From Panorpa germanica (taxonomy: Eukaryota > Arthropoda > Insecta > Mecoptera > Panorpidae), in assembly GCA_963678705.1 (NCBI GenBank), contig OY783216.1, positions 6,200,001 through 6,264,000 on the forward strand: a DNA stretch of 64,000 nucleotides, given 5' to 3'. Positions 1-11,083 of this stretch are shown here, in pieces. How positions within the stretch are numbered: the stretch's first letter is position 1; the number at the start of each line of letters is the position of its first letter. The position numbers were made by a program, and so were the translations under genes. A model generated the notes under the pieces. That model did not search any database. It was not told the DNA's origin and saw only the letters and a program-made list of their open reading frames with translations.

Positions 1-375
1 CAATCAAACTTAATGTGCTCCAGTGTTTCGTCCTCCGTTCCGCACACTCTACACATTCATTCCTCTCTACTTTCCCAGTATCTGTTTCCTTTTTCCTCAT
101 TTCCCAATCTAAACATTGCTGTCTTTCTTATGTTTTTTATGTCTTTTTCTTTTAAGTACTGAGGTATATTACTTTCCCAAATCCTTTTATATCTTGTATT
201 GTAATTGCTTTTCTCGATTTTTCACATTCTTTCCTGTTGCTGTATCTCCTTATCTCTTCTCCTTAGCTCCTCTTCCACACTTGCGCCTCCTTCTCTTCTT
301 CTCTCTGCCTCCTCGATCGCCATTTCATTCCTCCTCATATTTTATTGCTCTTTCACCTGCTTTAATTCTTATCTT
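1..375 (-). mobile_element. non-LTR retrotransposon ORF2 C-terminal fragment, cut by window edge
   Basis: Read on the minus strand from about 375 downward, this encodes a charged helical stretch (frame change near 330), then SNYNTRYKRIWESNIPQYLK, AMFRLGNEEKGNRYWESREE, a stop, and MCRVCGTEDETLEHIKFD. The CxxC...H...C pattern after a FRLGNE...YW motif is the known C-terminal zinc-knuckle region of R1/Jockey-type non-LTR ORF2 proteins. There are in-frame stops at the codon before MCRVCG and after QQQERM, plus one frameshift, so it is dead. The apparent plus-strand ORFs at 116-411 are shadows of this GA-rich coding strand. A relative lies at 8490-8756. Confidence 0.8.
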
Positions 376-410
376 GTCCTGGCGTACACCTGTCCAGCCC
401 TAGTATCCTA

Positions 411-1423
411 GTATGAAATTAACTTTTTTTGGTTTGTGTATATTTCAAATCTACTTCTTTGAACTTCTAACCAGTTTATCTCGAGAACTGCTGAACCGTT
501 CCTAAAGAAATTTACACCATATCTTCTTTACACTAGTATCCAATAAGTAGCATAGGAATTCATTCATTACTTTTAATTTTAATAAGAACAACTTTTCAAA
601 CAACTGTAATGTCCAAAAAAATAAATTTTTATTTTTTTCCATTTGCTACTTTTCAATTTGTTATGATTGCTTATAAAAAAACATTTACATCAGACGATTT
701 CGTAACCGTCGGTGATCACCCTGGCAAACGTATTTCACAGAATACTGTATTTATAGTAATAAAGTAATTCTTGAATTAAATAGAAATTATACTTGAAGGT
801 TATGTCAAAAAAACATAATTCTTTTTATCCCGTTAAATTATTGCACAAGTTTTTAACTAATGCTTGTCAAATAGGTCTGACAAAACTATATTAAACTAAA
901 TTTTGGTAATTATGGGAACACTTTTGATGTTGAGATGGTTTTAAACGAGTGGAACGGTGGGTGGAAGTTTATGATGGAAGGAGAAGAATCTTTCGAAATA
1001 CCGTCCAATGTTAAAAAAAAGGGAAGTCATGTTCTTTTGATGTCAAGTTTTAATTCGATGCTTCAATTATTGACTTATTATTATATTGGTATTACTAAAT
1101 ATCAAAAGAGGAAGTGAATTTAATTGATTTAATACTTCACATAAACACAATCATCTTCGACTACACCACTGCTAGTTAACAAACCCCTGATTTTGATTTG
1201 TGAAGCAATCAATGTATTTCTCACACTTAATATCAATATAAGATACATCAAAAATAAATGACAGTGCAATAAAACATAGCCAGTTTAATAGTTTATATTT
1301 ATTATTATATTTTTATTTTCATTTTATTTTATTATTTTATTTATTCTTTTTTACTGTTTAGTCTGGTTGTAGTGGAATTTATTATAACTCATTAAAAAAT
1401 TGGTTTATAACACACACACTATG
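411..1423. other. AT-rich stretch, no gene
   Basis: Nothing recognised. A 60-codon ORF at 935-1117 has no recognisable motif. The same verdict applies to 1509-2013, the gap between the TA tract and the next transposon. Confidence 0.6.

Positions 1424-1508
<85 letters not shown>
1424..1508. repeat. (TA)n microsatellite
   Basis: Uninterrupted TA dinucleotide tract of about 84 bases, flanked by a short CACACACA run on the left. The plus-strand ORF across it is an isoleucine/tyrosine artefact. Confidence 0.99.
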
Positions 1509-1511
<3 letters not shown>

Positions 1512-2013
1512 AATTGGACGCATACCTCGTTTTACTCGAAATATTTATTTTACCTATGAAAGAATATTCAACTTTGAATTCTATTTAACCTAAACCAAAT
1601 TTCAAGCAATTCTGTTAAAATAAATAAAAATTGCTATAAAATAGCTCACATAAATTGCACACAGAGAATAATTTCTTTTCGTTAGTTTTTGGCAGACAAA
1701 TTACTTCTAATAAAACTACTTAAGTGAAAGTTTGTTTCATCTAAACAATACATCGATTGAAAGCTATACGTTCAAAAGCAATAGCATTTCAATATATTTA
1801 GTGTTTTTATTGTATTGTTGTTATGGAACGGATACAGATAAGAGCTTTTTGGTCAGGCGATAATAAAGTATACGGCGGTATTCTGGTACAGTCGTATACA
1901 AAATGAAAATAAAATAGAATGCCCATTAAGTAAGATATTGGGCTAGACTTTAAATTGTACAATTTAGCTTCTATTGTAGGGTTTATTGGATTTGTTCTTT
2001 TTGTCGTTTCGCT

Positions 2014-2690
2014 TTAGGCCTGTCTCAGTATGGGACCGTATTTAAGCGACGGCGTATTCGGACGTAAATCGGCGGTTTGAATGAGCTACAAAGCAAACCG
2101 CCTATGTGTGTCTCAGATGTCTGTAGTCGTGTATTAGGGGGTGTATTGGAGTTCTTTAACACTTATATAATTTATCATGAGAGCAAACTTTAACTTTAAT
2201 TTTTATCGATACACTACTGGTATTAAAGGGACTTTAGCATTTATTATATATCTGAGTTCTGGTGGGCGTGAATTTAAATTTAGTTCTATCGTATTGGTAT
2301 GGGCATCCGTGCCCATGATTCACTGAAATACAAACATAAATTGCATGCAGAATATACCCATGTCGCCGATAGATTTCATTTGACCGCGTATTGCAGCGTA
2401 ACAAAAGGCGATCTTAGGTATCCCCTCCAGTCTGACGCGGCTTTTTGCATTTACAAAGGTTCATATAGGGTATCGTTGTAGTAGTGGTAACGCTTGGATA
2501 AAATTCGCCTTTATACGCTTCTAATGTGCGAGGTAGTGCCGCCCGTATTCGGACTGCTTTGTAGCGTGCAGTCTGAGAGCTCCAGAGCGATCTCATTACA
2601 TTTACATGGTTCGGATAGGTAAAGCGTAGTAGCCCGTATACGTCCGGCAGAAATTCGCTTAAATACGGTCCCATACTGAGACAGGCCTTA
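2014..2690. mobile_element. PIF/Harbinger-like MITE with perfect 33-bp TIRs and TTA target duplication
   Basis: The element body is 2017-2687 (671 bases). Its first 33 bases (2017-2049, beginning GGCCTGTCTCAGTATGGGAC) are an exact inverted copy of its last 33 (2655-2687). TTA flanks both sides (2014-2016 and 2688-2690). A 3-bp TTA duplication with GG-starting termini is the known signature of PIF/Harbinger elements. Inside are subterminal inverted motifs (GCTACAAAG near 2085 against CTTTGTAGC near 2557) and repeated GTATTCGGA. There is no transposase; the short ORFs across it (2299-2481 plus, 2414-2698 minus) show no domain. GC content is higher than the neighbourhood. Confidence 0.85.
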
Positions 2691-3477
2691 TACGGCAAAT
2701 CTTTGCTGTTAATGACGCAGGTTTTGTTTCGTGATTTAGGCTAGGTGCACACTGAGAACAAGGTGAACTTTGCAAGACAGTTTGCTTATTCAGTACGGAC
2801 CATGTATACATAATACTTAAAAATAATATTTAATTGTATCACTACATTATTGTATAGAAATATCATAAAAAACTACAATATTTTTTGTCTAAAAATTAAT
2901 CTGTCTGTTATTTTATTGGCAAAGCCATTATTCCAAAAATAACGACTGTTATATAATTTTTACAATCTATAATTTGCTTCTGATACATTTAATATATTAT
3001 TCAATTGACATAAACATTATTTAGGGGCAACAAAACGCTATTAAAAATAACTAAAAACAAATCCATATGATACAATCTGGCAACCCACTCTTAAAACATC
3101 GCATCACTCTAAATGTAACCCACTCCCCCACTCCTTGTCACTGCAGCTTTGCGAACAACAAGCGGAACAAACAGCGATAGCGGGAAAATAAAAACTATTA
3201 CATGCAAAGTAAAGCGATCGCAGAGGGGTGAGAAGTTCTGGGAAGGGGAGGTTGTAAATAGGGGATGAGAAAAGTTTGTAAATTCAAATGTTCTCTTTTA
3301 AAGATAAGATTAAGTCGCGTGACAGACATTTTTAGAATGTTCGTTTTTCAAATTATAGATGGAGCTTTTTTGAATCGTGAAGCTTCATCCTAGAACATAT
3401 GTATTATTATAGATGTGTTGCGGTTCAACTCATTAATTGGGTAATAAATAATCTGCTGTATTATTATGACCTCAATC
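2691..3477. other. no gene seen
   Basis: Ordinary AT-rich DNA, with a slightly GC-richer patch near 3120-3260. No ORF or repeat of note. Confidence 0.5.
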
Positions 3478-3652
3478 TTACGCCCGCAGTTACCTCTCGG
3501 CGAGACATTTGTCGATGTATCGAGAATGAACATGGCTATTGGTCTCACCTCTCGTTAAATTTGACTTGTGTCGAAGACAACCGAGGCAAGCCAACGCGAG
3601 GCGAGACCTACTGTACACACTCGGTCTCGGCGAGAGTGAACTGCCGGCATTA
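3478..3652. mobile_element. small TTA-flanked GC-rich MITE
   Basis: The 169-base body (3481-3649) is bounded by TTA on both sides. The left end CGCCCGCAGTTACCTCTCGG mirrors the right end, which ends AGTGAACTGCCGGCA, with a few mismatches over about 25 bases; GCGAGAC-type motifs repeat inside. It stands out as GC-rich in AT-rich DNA. It is probably Harbinger-like, but unrelated in sequence to the element at 2017. Confidence 0.65.
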
Positions 3653-5298
3653 AGTTTCAAAGATATTTTTAAGTGCAACATATAGCGTTGGTTTTGAAAA
3701 TTAATTGTGAACAAACTACTGTCTTTTGTATTGTAATAATATTTACATTGTTCTTGAATGTATCACACATACTTTGGCTTAATGACTTGTGATTATTCTC
3801 TGCCGTTTAAAAGATCGTTGAACGTCTTTATTGTGGCGACGCAGATGATTTCGTCAAGTCCAAGATGTAGTTCTTTAACGCGGGCCATGTTCCCTCTTTA
3901 TCACAGTTATGTCATAAAACTTAAATGTAACCTTACTTTTATATTTGAAAACATGCAGTGCTAGTACAAAGTTGCAAATCTATTGTCATTTTAGTACACT
4001 GTCGCCTTCTATATCTAACTATATAACCATGAAGTAATGTTTCATCTTAAGTGAAGCACCACCAGCATCTCCGCAGTAGTTCGTCAAAGTATTGTTTACA
4101 CCTCGTCTCTAAAATGTGCTGCGAAACGGATGAAATAATTAGCTGCGATCCTTCGATCATGATTAGAATTAAAACAAAATCTTGTTGAAAATTTCTCTTG
4201 ATTGTATGTTGGATTAAATATTTTGACTAATATCAAACAATTAAATTAAGTGGTGTTTTGACTGAATACCAACCAGCGTATCTTATCATTACTGTCAATA
4301 TTATTATCAGAATATATTTATTTGAAATCTATTTGTTATTTTATATTCTTTAACATGTTTAACCCAAAATGTAAGCTAACTTCAGACCGATAAGAGACAA
4401 TAGAAGACAGTCGCGGGAAAGAAATGATCATGTTTGCACCCAAAGTCTCCACCTCTCATTTACCACCTAACCACCCATAACACAAGCAGATCACTTCGTT
4501 TAAACCCCAGACTCAAACCCTTGTCACTAAGCCATTGAACCACAACCACTCCCACTAGAATCTTACACTCTTTACTTTTTTTTGGACTATATTCGTTTGA
4601 CTTCTTCTTTTTGTTTTAGTTTTAAGATTTATAGAGAAATATATGGTTGGAATGTCGGTAAAATAGGGGACTAACCTTAAAGCTTCTGTTACAATTTGTA
4701 GAAAATTAGGAAGAATTTATTTTTCTTTTAAATATATTCTTATAAACGTCTGTTAACTTCTGTCGACTTTTCAGAGGCCTATATTTTCTAAACTTAGCTA
4801 TGTCAGTTTACACAAAACTATCAAGACATTAAATAAAGAGCAAAACGGATCGTATAACTTGAAACTGGTATAAGTAGCCTAATTTGTAAAGTATAGGGCT
4901 TTGAAAAATCGTCAGAAATTACCCGGCGTCAACAAAATAGGCCCCTAAATTAGATAAACCATTTATGTTTTAATTATAGCTATGAAAACTTAGCAAAAGA
5001 GGTGACAGTATAACTTATTGCTTTATTCAAAATAACACCTATTACCTTTTCATTACTTATAGATAAAAACAAAATTTCAAAAATTATTTTTAATAGGAGT
5101 TGCAGCCAGAATCGTAATATTTTCTACAACAATGTGAACAAATCTAATTCGTTCCACAATGAACCAATTCGGTGCTTGATCTTACGCCATATGATCATAC
5201 TTTTTAGATCCTACATCGTATATACGGGACTGTTACAGTATTTCAAGAGTCTTGCATTACTATTTGTCCCGTTTTTGTCTCATCTTCTACCTAAACTA
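3653..5298. other. no gene seen
   Basis: AT-rich non-coding DNA between two transposons. Short ORFs at 3758-3964 and 5134-5319 lack any recognisable domain, and the second runs into the mariner end. Confidence 0.5.
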
Positions 5299-5679
5299 TA
5301 TACGAGGCATGTTTTTTAAGTAAGTACCGTTTTGCGTTTCCGCCTTTGCAGCGCTACGGTCGGCGTTCCGCGCATGCGCGCTGGTTACCTACATCTCTTG
5401 TCTACGCACTGACGCCATTACAGTCTGATTCTTCATTGTATACGTGTTTAAGATGCCTCCGAACTTGAATTACCGGAAATTGGCAGGCGGCAGAATTTTA
5501 TGAGGAGGGTATTTAAAAACTGGTGCCACGTTATGACAAGTGCCTCAATATTCCCGGAAATTATGTAGAAAAGTAGATTAATGTACAGGCTTTCATGTAT
5601 AAATAAAATTATTGTGATATCTTTGCACGTTTTTTTTAAATTCCAAAACGGTACTTACTTAAAAAACACGCCTCGTATA
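5299..5679 (+). mobile_element. internally deleted mariner transposon
   Basis: The body is 5301-5677 (377 bases) with TA on both sides. Terminal inverted repeats of 34 bases, starting TACGAGGCATGTTTTTTAAG on the left, match the right end with one mismatch. On the plus strand a reading frame ending before the right TIR gives EFYEEGI, a TAA stop, then KLVPRYDKCLNIPGNYVEK and a TAG stop. This is the known C-terminus of mariner transposases (consensus ending near RYDKCLN...YVEK). A full mariner is about 1.3 kb, so most of the transposase, including the catalytic D,D34D region, is deleted. A non-autonomous derivative of an insect mariner. Confidence 0.9.
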
Positions 5680-6804
5680 AGATAGCTGGTTTATCGTGCC
5701 TTAGCCTTTTATCACTAAGTCACGTGCGGCAAATTTGTTGTCGGTGCAAACCAGCGGCACAAAAGTCGCGTGCGGCACCGCGTCTTCCCATTTACCAAAG
5801 GTTTGTTAGCAAAACATATGAACCAATGCTCATTGGATTGTCACAACTTGTAACGCATGAAACAATTCCCGTACAAAAGAACCGCGTGATGAGCAAGTGG
5901 GCGATGAACCTTAGTAATCCAATGTAAGTGCTGGAATACCTTTCTTGGTTATAAGTAGGTATATAAGTAGCCTGTATCTGTGTTAAACGTCCCTTATCAA
6001 TGCTAGGTAATTACAGCTGCCATAATTATAGCTATAGTAGCAACTTGGACAAGTGTAAAGACCATGAAATTTGGTGTTAAGCTATTCCTTTGTTGACCGT
6101 GTCAATTACCTTACTTTTTGACATAAATTTCGGCTCCCTTACTTAAATTATAAACGGGCTTAATCCATAACACAAAAACAACGAAATGTCAATCGTTGTT
6201 AATACTTTAATACAAACATTGGCCGCTGTGTAATGGAGCCATTTGATTTAATTCTAACGCTTCATTGGTCATAACTATTCATCAAACTAGAACTTGGTAC
6301 TAGGAGTCTCTGGACGTTGGGGATGTCGATCCTTGGCTTGTCAATGTTTAACCACCCTTCCTACTTCTCCTCCTGCTCTCACCCAATCGATTTCAACATT
6401 TTTGACGTTTTTATATCAATGTTTATATCAGTGAAAACAGAATTGATAAAGCTAAGGGGCGAATTTATGGACGTAAATTATGATTCTTCTTCTTTATTTG
6501 TTTATTGAAACGTTTTAAATGTTTACGTGTGTCAGTGATTTCTCATTTTGGAAAATAACATGAAGTTCAAAGAATCAGTGCTGTATTTTGCCTTTGCTAA
6601 AATTCGTCCCAATAAAGAACCTCTTTCTGTTATGTATGGAGGTCAGAGTAATTAACTATTTAAGAACAGTTCGAAAGAAACTGCAGAATTGTTTGGTCAT
6701 GACACATTTAAACTACTGCAGAGCGCACAACTCTAACTACACATTCAGTACATCACAGTTAAACCACCGATTGATTAAGGTAGAGGATAAGTACAAAGCA
6801 ATAA
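5680..6804. other. no gene seen
   Basis: AT-rich DNA. ORFs at 5724-5927, 6317-6508 and 6588-6833 carry no domain I recognise, and the last overlaps the start of a family B repeat. Confidence 0.5.
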
Positions 6805-7303
6805 AAAAAAACATATTTTCGAATGTTTTTTGACGACACAGTTAATATACAATTATTTCTATAATTACTACATAATAAAATGACATTTGAAGAATACTTT
6901 CAGAAGTTTTCATAAATAAATATCAAGAAATGAGGCATTGACAGCGAATCTCCGCAGACGCCACAAAAAAAAGTAACATTTTGGTGCCACTCATAACTCA
7001 TCACTGGATTTTCTGAAATCTAAAAACCAAAATGATTTCATTAGTTGATAAGTTTCTGCAGGTAACGCTGTCGAGTTTTTTTTATTTATTGATTTTTAAA
7101 TTTTATACAGCATACTTAAAAGTCAAAATATCGATTTTTCATGAAAAAATCAGAAACTTTGTCAACTTTGTAAATCAGAATTTAAAATACGTTAAAATTA
7201 AAAATAAAAAAAAATTCGACAGCGTTACCTCTGCATTTATATATAGAAAGAGTGTGCGAAATTTCAAAAGAATCGGTCCAGTAGATTTTGAGCTAGAAGG
7301 CTT
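6805..7303 (-). repeat. dispersed repeat family B, copy 1 (3' part)
   Basis: Reverse-oriented copy of the repeat also at 11866-12475 and 44821-45460. Shared landmarks are a segment ending GACAGCGAATCTCCGCAGAC, the string ATCCAGTGATGAGTTATGAG, and an internal inverted pair (GGTAACGCTGTCGAG ... CGACAGCGTTACC) about 140 bases apart. It stops near the TAGCTCAAAATCTACTG motif, lacking the outer ~130-150 bases of the other copies. The 92-codon ORF at 7032-7310 lies inside the repeat and is not a gene. Confidence 0.85.
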
Positions 7304-8489
7304 TAACTAGAAACTTGGTACTGGAATTATTCGTCTCTTCGATGAGCAGTGTGAACAGGTGTTCATATATTTTAATTTGGCACAAACTATATATACTACT
7401 CCTCTATATAATATCGGGTACCATTTAATATGCACCAGTAGGTATGTAAACTCTTTCAACATTTTAAACATTTTTAGTTTGTTTATTCCTTAGCTATACA
7501 CGGCGTAAATTACCACTTATGTCTAACATGACTTAATGTTTAAGAAAACACATTTCAAGTGCTCTTCAAGTGACATCCCAGACTTTTCGAGAATGTGCAA
7601 GTCATTATTAAAGATGGCCGCAATGACTGACAGAGATAGTGTTTTAAGGGAGTGAATGATAAGGCGTGATTCACTGATAGTAGAACGTATGTATACTGTA
7701 CGGGGTATGAGAATCAGTTGAGGGGTGAGCTAAAGGATGAATACCACCACAACCCACTCAGCCTCCACCACATCATGGTGATGTGAAGCACCCGAGCGCG
7801 ACACCGCAAATGTTATTCATGGAAACGAACATAATCATGAGATTCTGCGATATGGAATTGCCAAACACTTTTTATTTTAAGGGATATACTTTTAAATTGG
7901 TTGGTACAGTCACTGATATATTTTCTGGAGATTTGTGGGCAATCAGAGAAATTGAACATATAATTATGAACATATTAGTAAATGAGCGCTAAAGTATATT
8001 TCTTTTATTGTATGAACATATTATTATTGTCAGTAATTTTTTATTTTTTATTATTAATTATTATATTAATTGTGTGCTTTTCGGCTTTGCAAACTACATT
8101 CTTAATACATTTTATAGAACTTCAACTTGAAATTAAACTTAAACTATTCTAGACCTTTCTATTTCCAAAAGTACTTTCTGCTTCACCTACTCTTGACCCT
8201 CCCTTCATTTTCCCTAGTCCTCCTTCATTCATTCATTTCAAACCGTTTCCTCAACTCTTGTCTTCTTTGTCTTCTCTCGACAAACTCTCTATTATAGTTT
8301 CACTATACTTCTTCCCTTTTGTCTTCACTTTCACTTCTCCCACCTTTTACGTCGATCACTCTGTTTCTTTTGTCTGACCATAGTGTTGATACTAGGAAAA
8401 ATATTCCCTCCCCATTCACATTGTGGTTTGGAATGGCAACTAGGTGTTCGCATGGTTTTATTAGACATCACTTCTGATTAAAATCACTT
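7304..8489. other. no gene; CT-rich strip next to a retrotransposon fragment
   Basis: 7304-8150 shows nothing recognisable; ORF 7783-7992 lacks motifs. 8150-8489 is strongly CT-rich on the plus strand (GA-rich on the minus strand). It directly follows the minus-strand ORF2 fragment at 8490, so it may be that element's 3' untranslated region. Confidence 0.4.
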
Positions 8490-8756
8490 CTACTCTGCCG
8501 TCCCTTCTCTTTCCTCGATCCTTTTCTCTATCTCTGCCATCGACCTCTTTCCTTCACTGCCTCCCTTTAATAACTGCACAATATTTTTCTCGCTTATTAC
8601 CTTTTTCTGACATGAAAACTTAATGTGCTCCAATGTTTCAATCTCCATTCCGAACAGCCTACACATCCTTTCCTCGCTATTTCTGTATCCTATCTTCTCG
8701 TTTCTCAATCTAAATCTAACAATCCTTCTTATGTTTTTTGTGTCTTGGTCAGGAAT
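8490..8756 (-). mobile_element. non-LTR retrotransposon ORF2 C-terminal fragment
   Basis: Minus-strand frame reading IPDQDTKNIRRIVRFRLRNE, then KIGYRNSEERMCRLFGMEIE and TLEHIKFSCQKK, followed by a charged tail to a stop at 8490. It aligns residue by residue with the fragment at 1-375. The CxxC...H...C knuckle has lost its second cysteine (CRLF instead of CRVC), so it is decayed even though this stretch has no stop. Confidence 0.8.
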
Positions 8757-9587
8757 TATTAGGATTTACTAATTACAAATCATAAGCGTGTTAAGTTTCT
8801 TTACATAATCTTTCTTTGAAATGAATTATACTTTATCTTCCAAACAAGTAAACGAAGTTGTTTCAACTATATCTTATGTTACTGTTTATTTACTTTCTCA
8901 ACTTTTTATTAATTTAAAATAAAATTATCAAAATCATAATATTATTGATACACTTCACAAGTGTTAAACCCAATCGTAGGAGATTTAACTACAAGAAACT
9001 TGATTTCGATTTCAATCTCTTAACTGGTCAAGTGGTGTGAGACAGTAGCTGGTGCGAGTGGGGGTTTGTAAAGGGCATGTCGATATTTATTTATTGGACA
9101 CTTAAACTGCGTATTTGTCTGATCTGGATGGGGATCCCGTTATAAAAACTACAGGTTCAATTGTTTTACAGATTTATTGGATTTTTTTAAGTCAATGGAC
9201 AAAAAAAAAACAATTTAGGGAGCAGTCAAAAACACATAAATCTTATCTTTTGGATTGAAATACAATCTGACAATGGACTAGACATGTTTAGAAGTGTGGA
9301 GGTATTTTATACACACCTAAATGCTATTAAAAAGTGTTTGTAAATAAGCAGTGCCGCAATAATCAACTTGGGGGCAGTGATTTCAGCTAGTTGACCTATC
9401 AAATTCCAAATTAGACAACGATTGCAAGTACCGTAAAATTTGCCTTTTTTTCTTCACTATTTGAAATCATTAATCCTGTTTCTAAAGCTCTACAGCATGA
9501 AATTATGACTTACAAAAAGCTAACATTTTACAAAGTGTTCTTTTGAATAGACTCAGCTAAATAAAAAATCAAAATTCATTCCATGGT
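8757..9587. other. no gene seen
   Basis: AT-rich DNA without recognisable features. The same holds for 9834-10390, apart from a small GC-richer patch near 10045-10170. Confidence 0.5.
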
Positions 9588-9790
9588 TTGCTGAATGATT
9601 CCAGAGATCTAGCAAAAGAGTGGAGAGTAACAACTGTTTTAAAAAATAAAAGAAAGAAGATAACGAAGCGTTTTTTTTATGAGCTATCAGAAGATGAGAG
9701 AATTTCAGACCCAGAATCGTACTTCAAAATCAATATGTACTATTGCTATTTAGATATATTAATAAGCAAAGCAAGTGTAAAACTGCACTG
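9588..9790 (+). pseudogene. hAT/ZMYM1-like transposase fragment
   Basis: The plus-strand frame reads SRDLAKEWRVTTVLKNKRKK, then a segment with RFFYELSEDERISDPESYFK and INMYYCYLDILIS. The pattern (K/R)RKxxF(D/Y)E...E...YFKVNVFYxxLD is, from memory of the family, the central part of hAT-superfamily proteins related to ZMYM1. Only about 65 residues survive, with no zinc finger or dimerisation domain nearby. The frame continues to 9833, but the part after 9790 is less like the family. Confidence 0.5.
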
Positions 9791-10390
9791 CAAGACAATT
9801 TTCTATCTGGGATGCGACACTGTTACGCTATAAAACAATATCGACCTATGTTACGTGGTGAACATTGTCATATACATAAAGAAGAAGCTTATCCAGTGAG
9901 TACACGATCCCTGGCTTATTTGACTTATTATACTTGTCTCTTTAGTCTTCATTTCTTCAGTCAGCTCTACTCTACACAATGAAAATTGTTATTAAAATAG
10001 ACCTCGTTTTAATTCGCGTTGTGCTCTATTCACTATATCTACAAGGGTGAGCGGAGCGAGGGGTGTTCTCGCTTTATGTGTAGAATCAAATGTATCATTG
10101 CAATTAGAAGGAGATTAAATGGCGCTGTAATTGGGTTATAACCCCTCTTCGACTCATTGGATACCCCTTAAACGGATATTATAATGTATTTAGTAGGACG
10201 ATGTAGCATTCAGTTAGTTTAGTTGTAATGTAGAGAGCGAAAAGGAGGAAGGAGAGGGAGTTGCGATGGTTGAACAGGGTTAACAAAAATATTGTTACAT
10301 ATTTTGAGGAAAATATACGAGATACAGTGGTATTTCGGGTCACGAACTTAATGTTGTTTCATGACTTCGTTCGCGAGCCGAAACGCTCAG

Positions 10391-10718
10391 GAAAAACATA
10401 TTTTGTTTTATTTTAAAACAGTTCTGTTTTTCGAAAACAGAATGTTCGCACTGACTGGTTTTGTTTTTAGTGTTTTTCTGTGTGTCCCATAAAAATTATA
10501 AACATGATAAACAACAACTGACAAGCGCAAATGTTCACAAAAAACAAAACCGCGTGTCTAAACCAAGCAAACTAAAAAACAACAACAAATGGGAATGTAT
10601 TTTGTTTACTAAAACAGTTTTTTAAAGACAAACATGTTTTAAGAACTCTCTCTTTGGTGTAAACATTGGTGTTTTTGTTCGTGTTTTATTGAACTGCCTC
10701 TCTGGTGTGAAACCAGCA
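10391..10718 (-). repeat. dispersed repeat family E, copy 1
   Basis: Reverse copy of the repeat at 32121-32434 and 59503-59880. Read on the minus strand it begins CTGGTTTCACACCAGAGAGG, passes TAGTAAACAAAATACATTCC, and ends in a run of TGTTTT/AAAACA motifs around TTTTCGAAAAACAGAAC. The AAAACA/TGTTTT richness gives self-complementarity. Non-autonomous DNA element by appearance. Confidence 0.85.
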
Positions 10719-10825
10719 TAAGAAACATACTGCTTGTTGACTTTTTAATGGATTTATGTGTGGTTAAAATATATAATATAAAACATACAATACAATAACC
10801 TTACCTTTGATGGTTATTGACGAAA

Positions 10826-11083
10826 TTAACCAGCATCTGTTTGCTTTAAATTCGACAATACTTCCACTAAATTAGCTTGCAAAACTAAGGCGTTCTCGCT
10901 AACACTCCTTTCGTCACATTTCCTTTTTGTTAAGATAGTACAAATAGTAGATTTAGCCATGCCAAACATTTTCGTGAGTTCAGAAGCACGAACACTTTCC
11001 CATGTTAAGTTTTTATTTCATTATTCGTTTCTACTGTAATACGCTTAGACTTCTTTGCACCACTTCTGCCTTTCTTAGGAGAG
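10826..11083 (-). pseudogene. pogo/Tigger-like transposase N-terminal HTH fragment
   Basis: On the minus strand, PKKGRSGAKKSKRITVETNN is followed, after one frameshift, by WESVRASELTKMFGMAKSTI and CTILTKRK, running to a stop at 10826. The order (basic leader, KRITVE, then ASELTKMFGMAKSTICTIL) matches the N-terminal CENP-B/psq-type helix-turn-helix of Tigger-like transposases, where the helix reads roughly GMAKSTISTI. The DDE catalytic part is absent. A decayed DNA-transposon remnant. Confidence 0.65.

Noticed and set aside
116..411. Two overlapping plus-strand ORFs rich in Ser/Leu/Phe
   Set aside because: They are the antisense of a GA-rich retrotransposon coding strand that reads as ORF2 on the minus strand.
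2414..2698. 94-codon minus-strand ORF
   Set aside because: Lies inside the Harbinger-like MITE and crosses its left-hand inverted features; no domain.
7032..7310. 92-codon ORF
   Set aside because: Inside repeat B; the frame is not kept in the other two copies.
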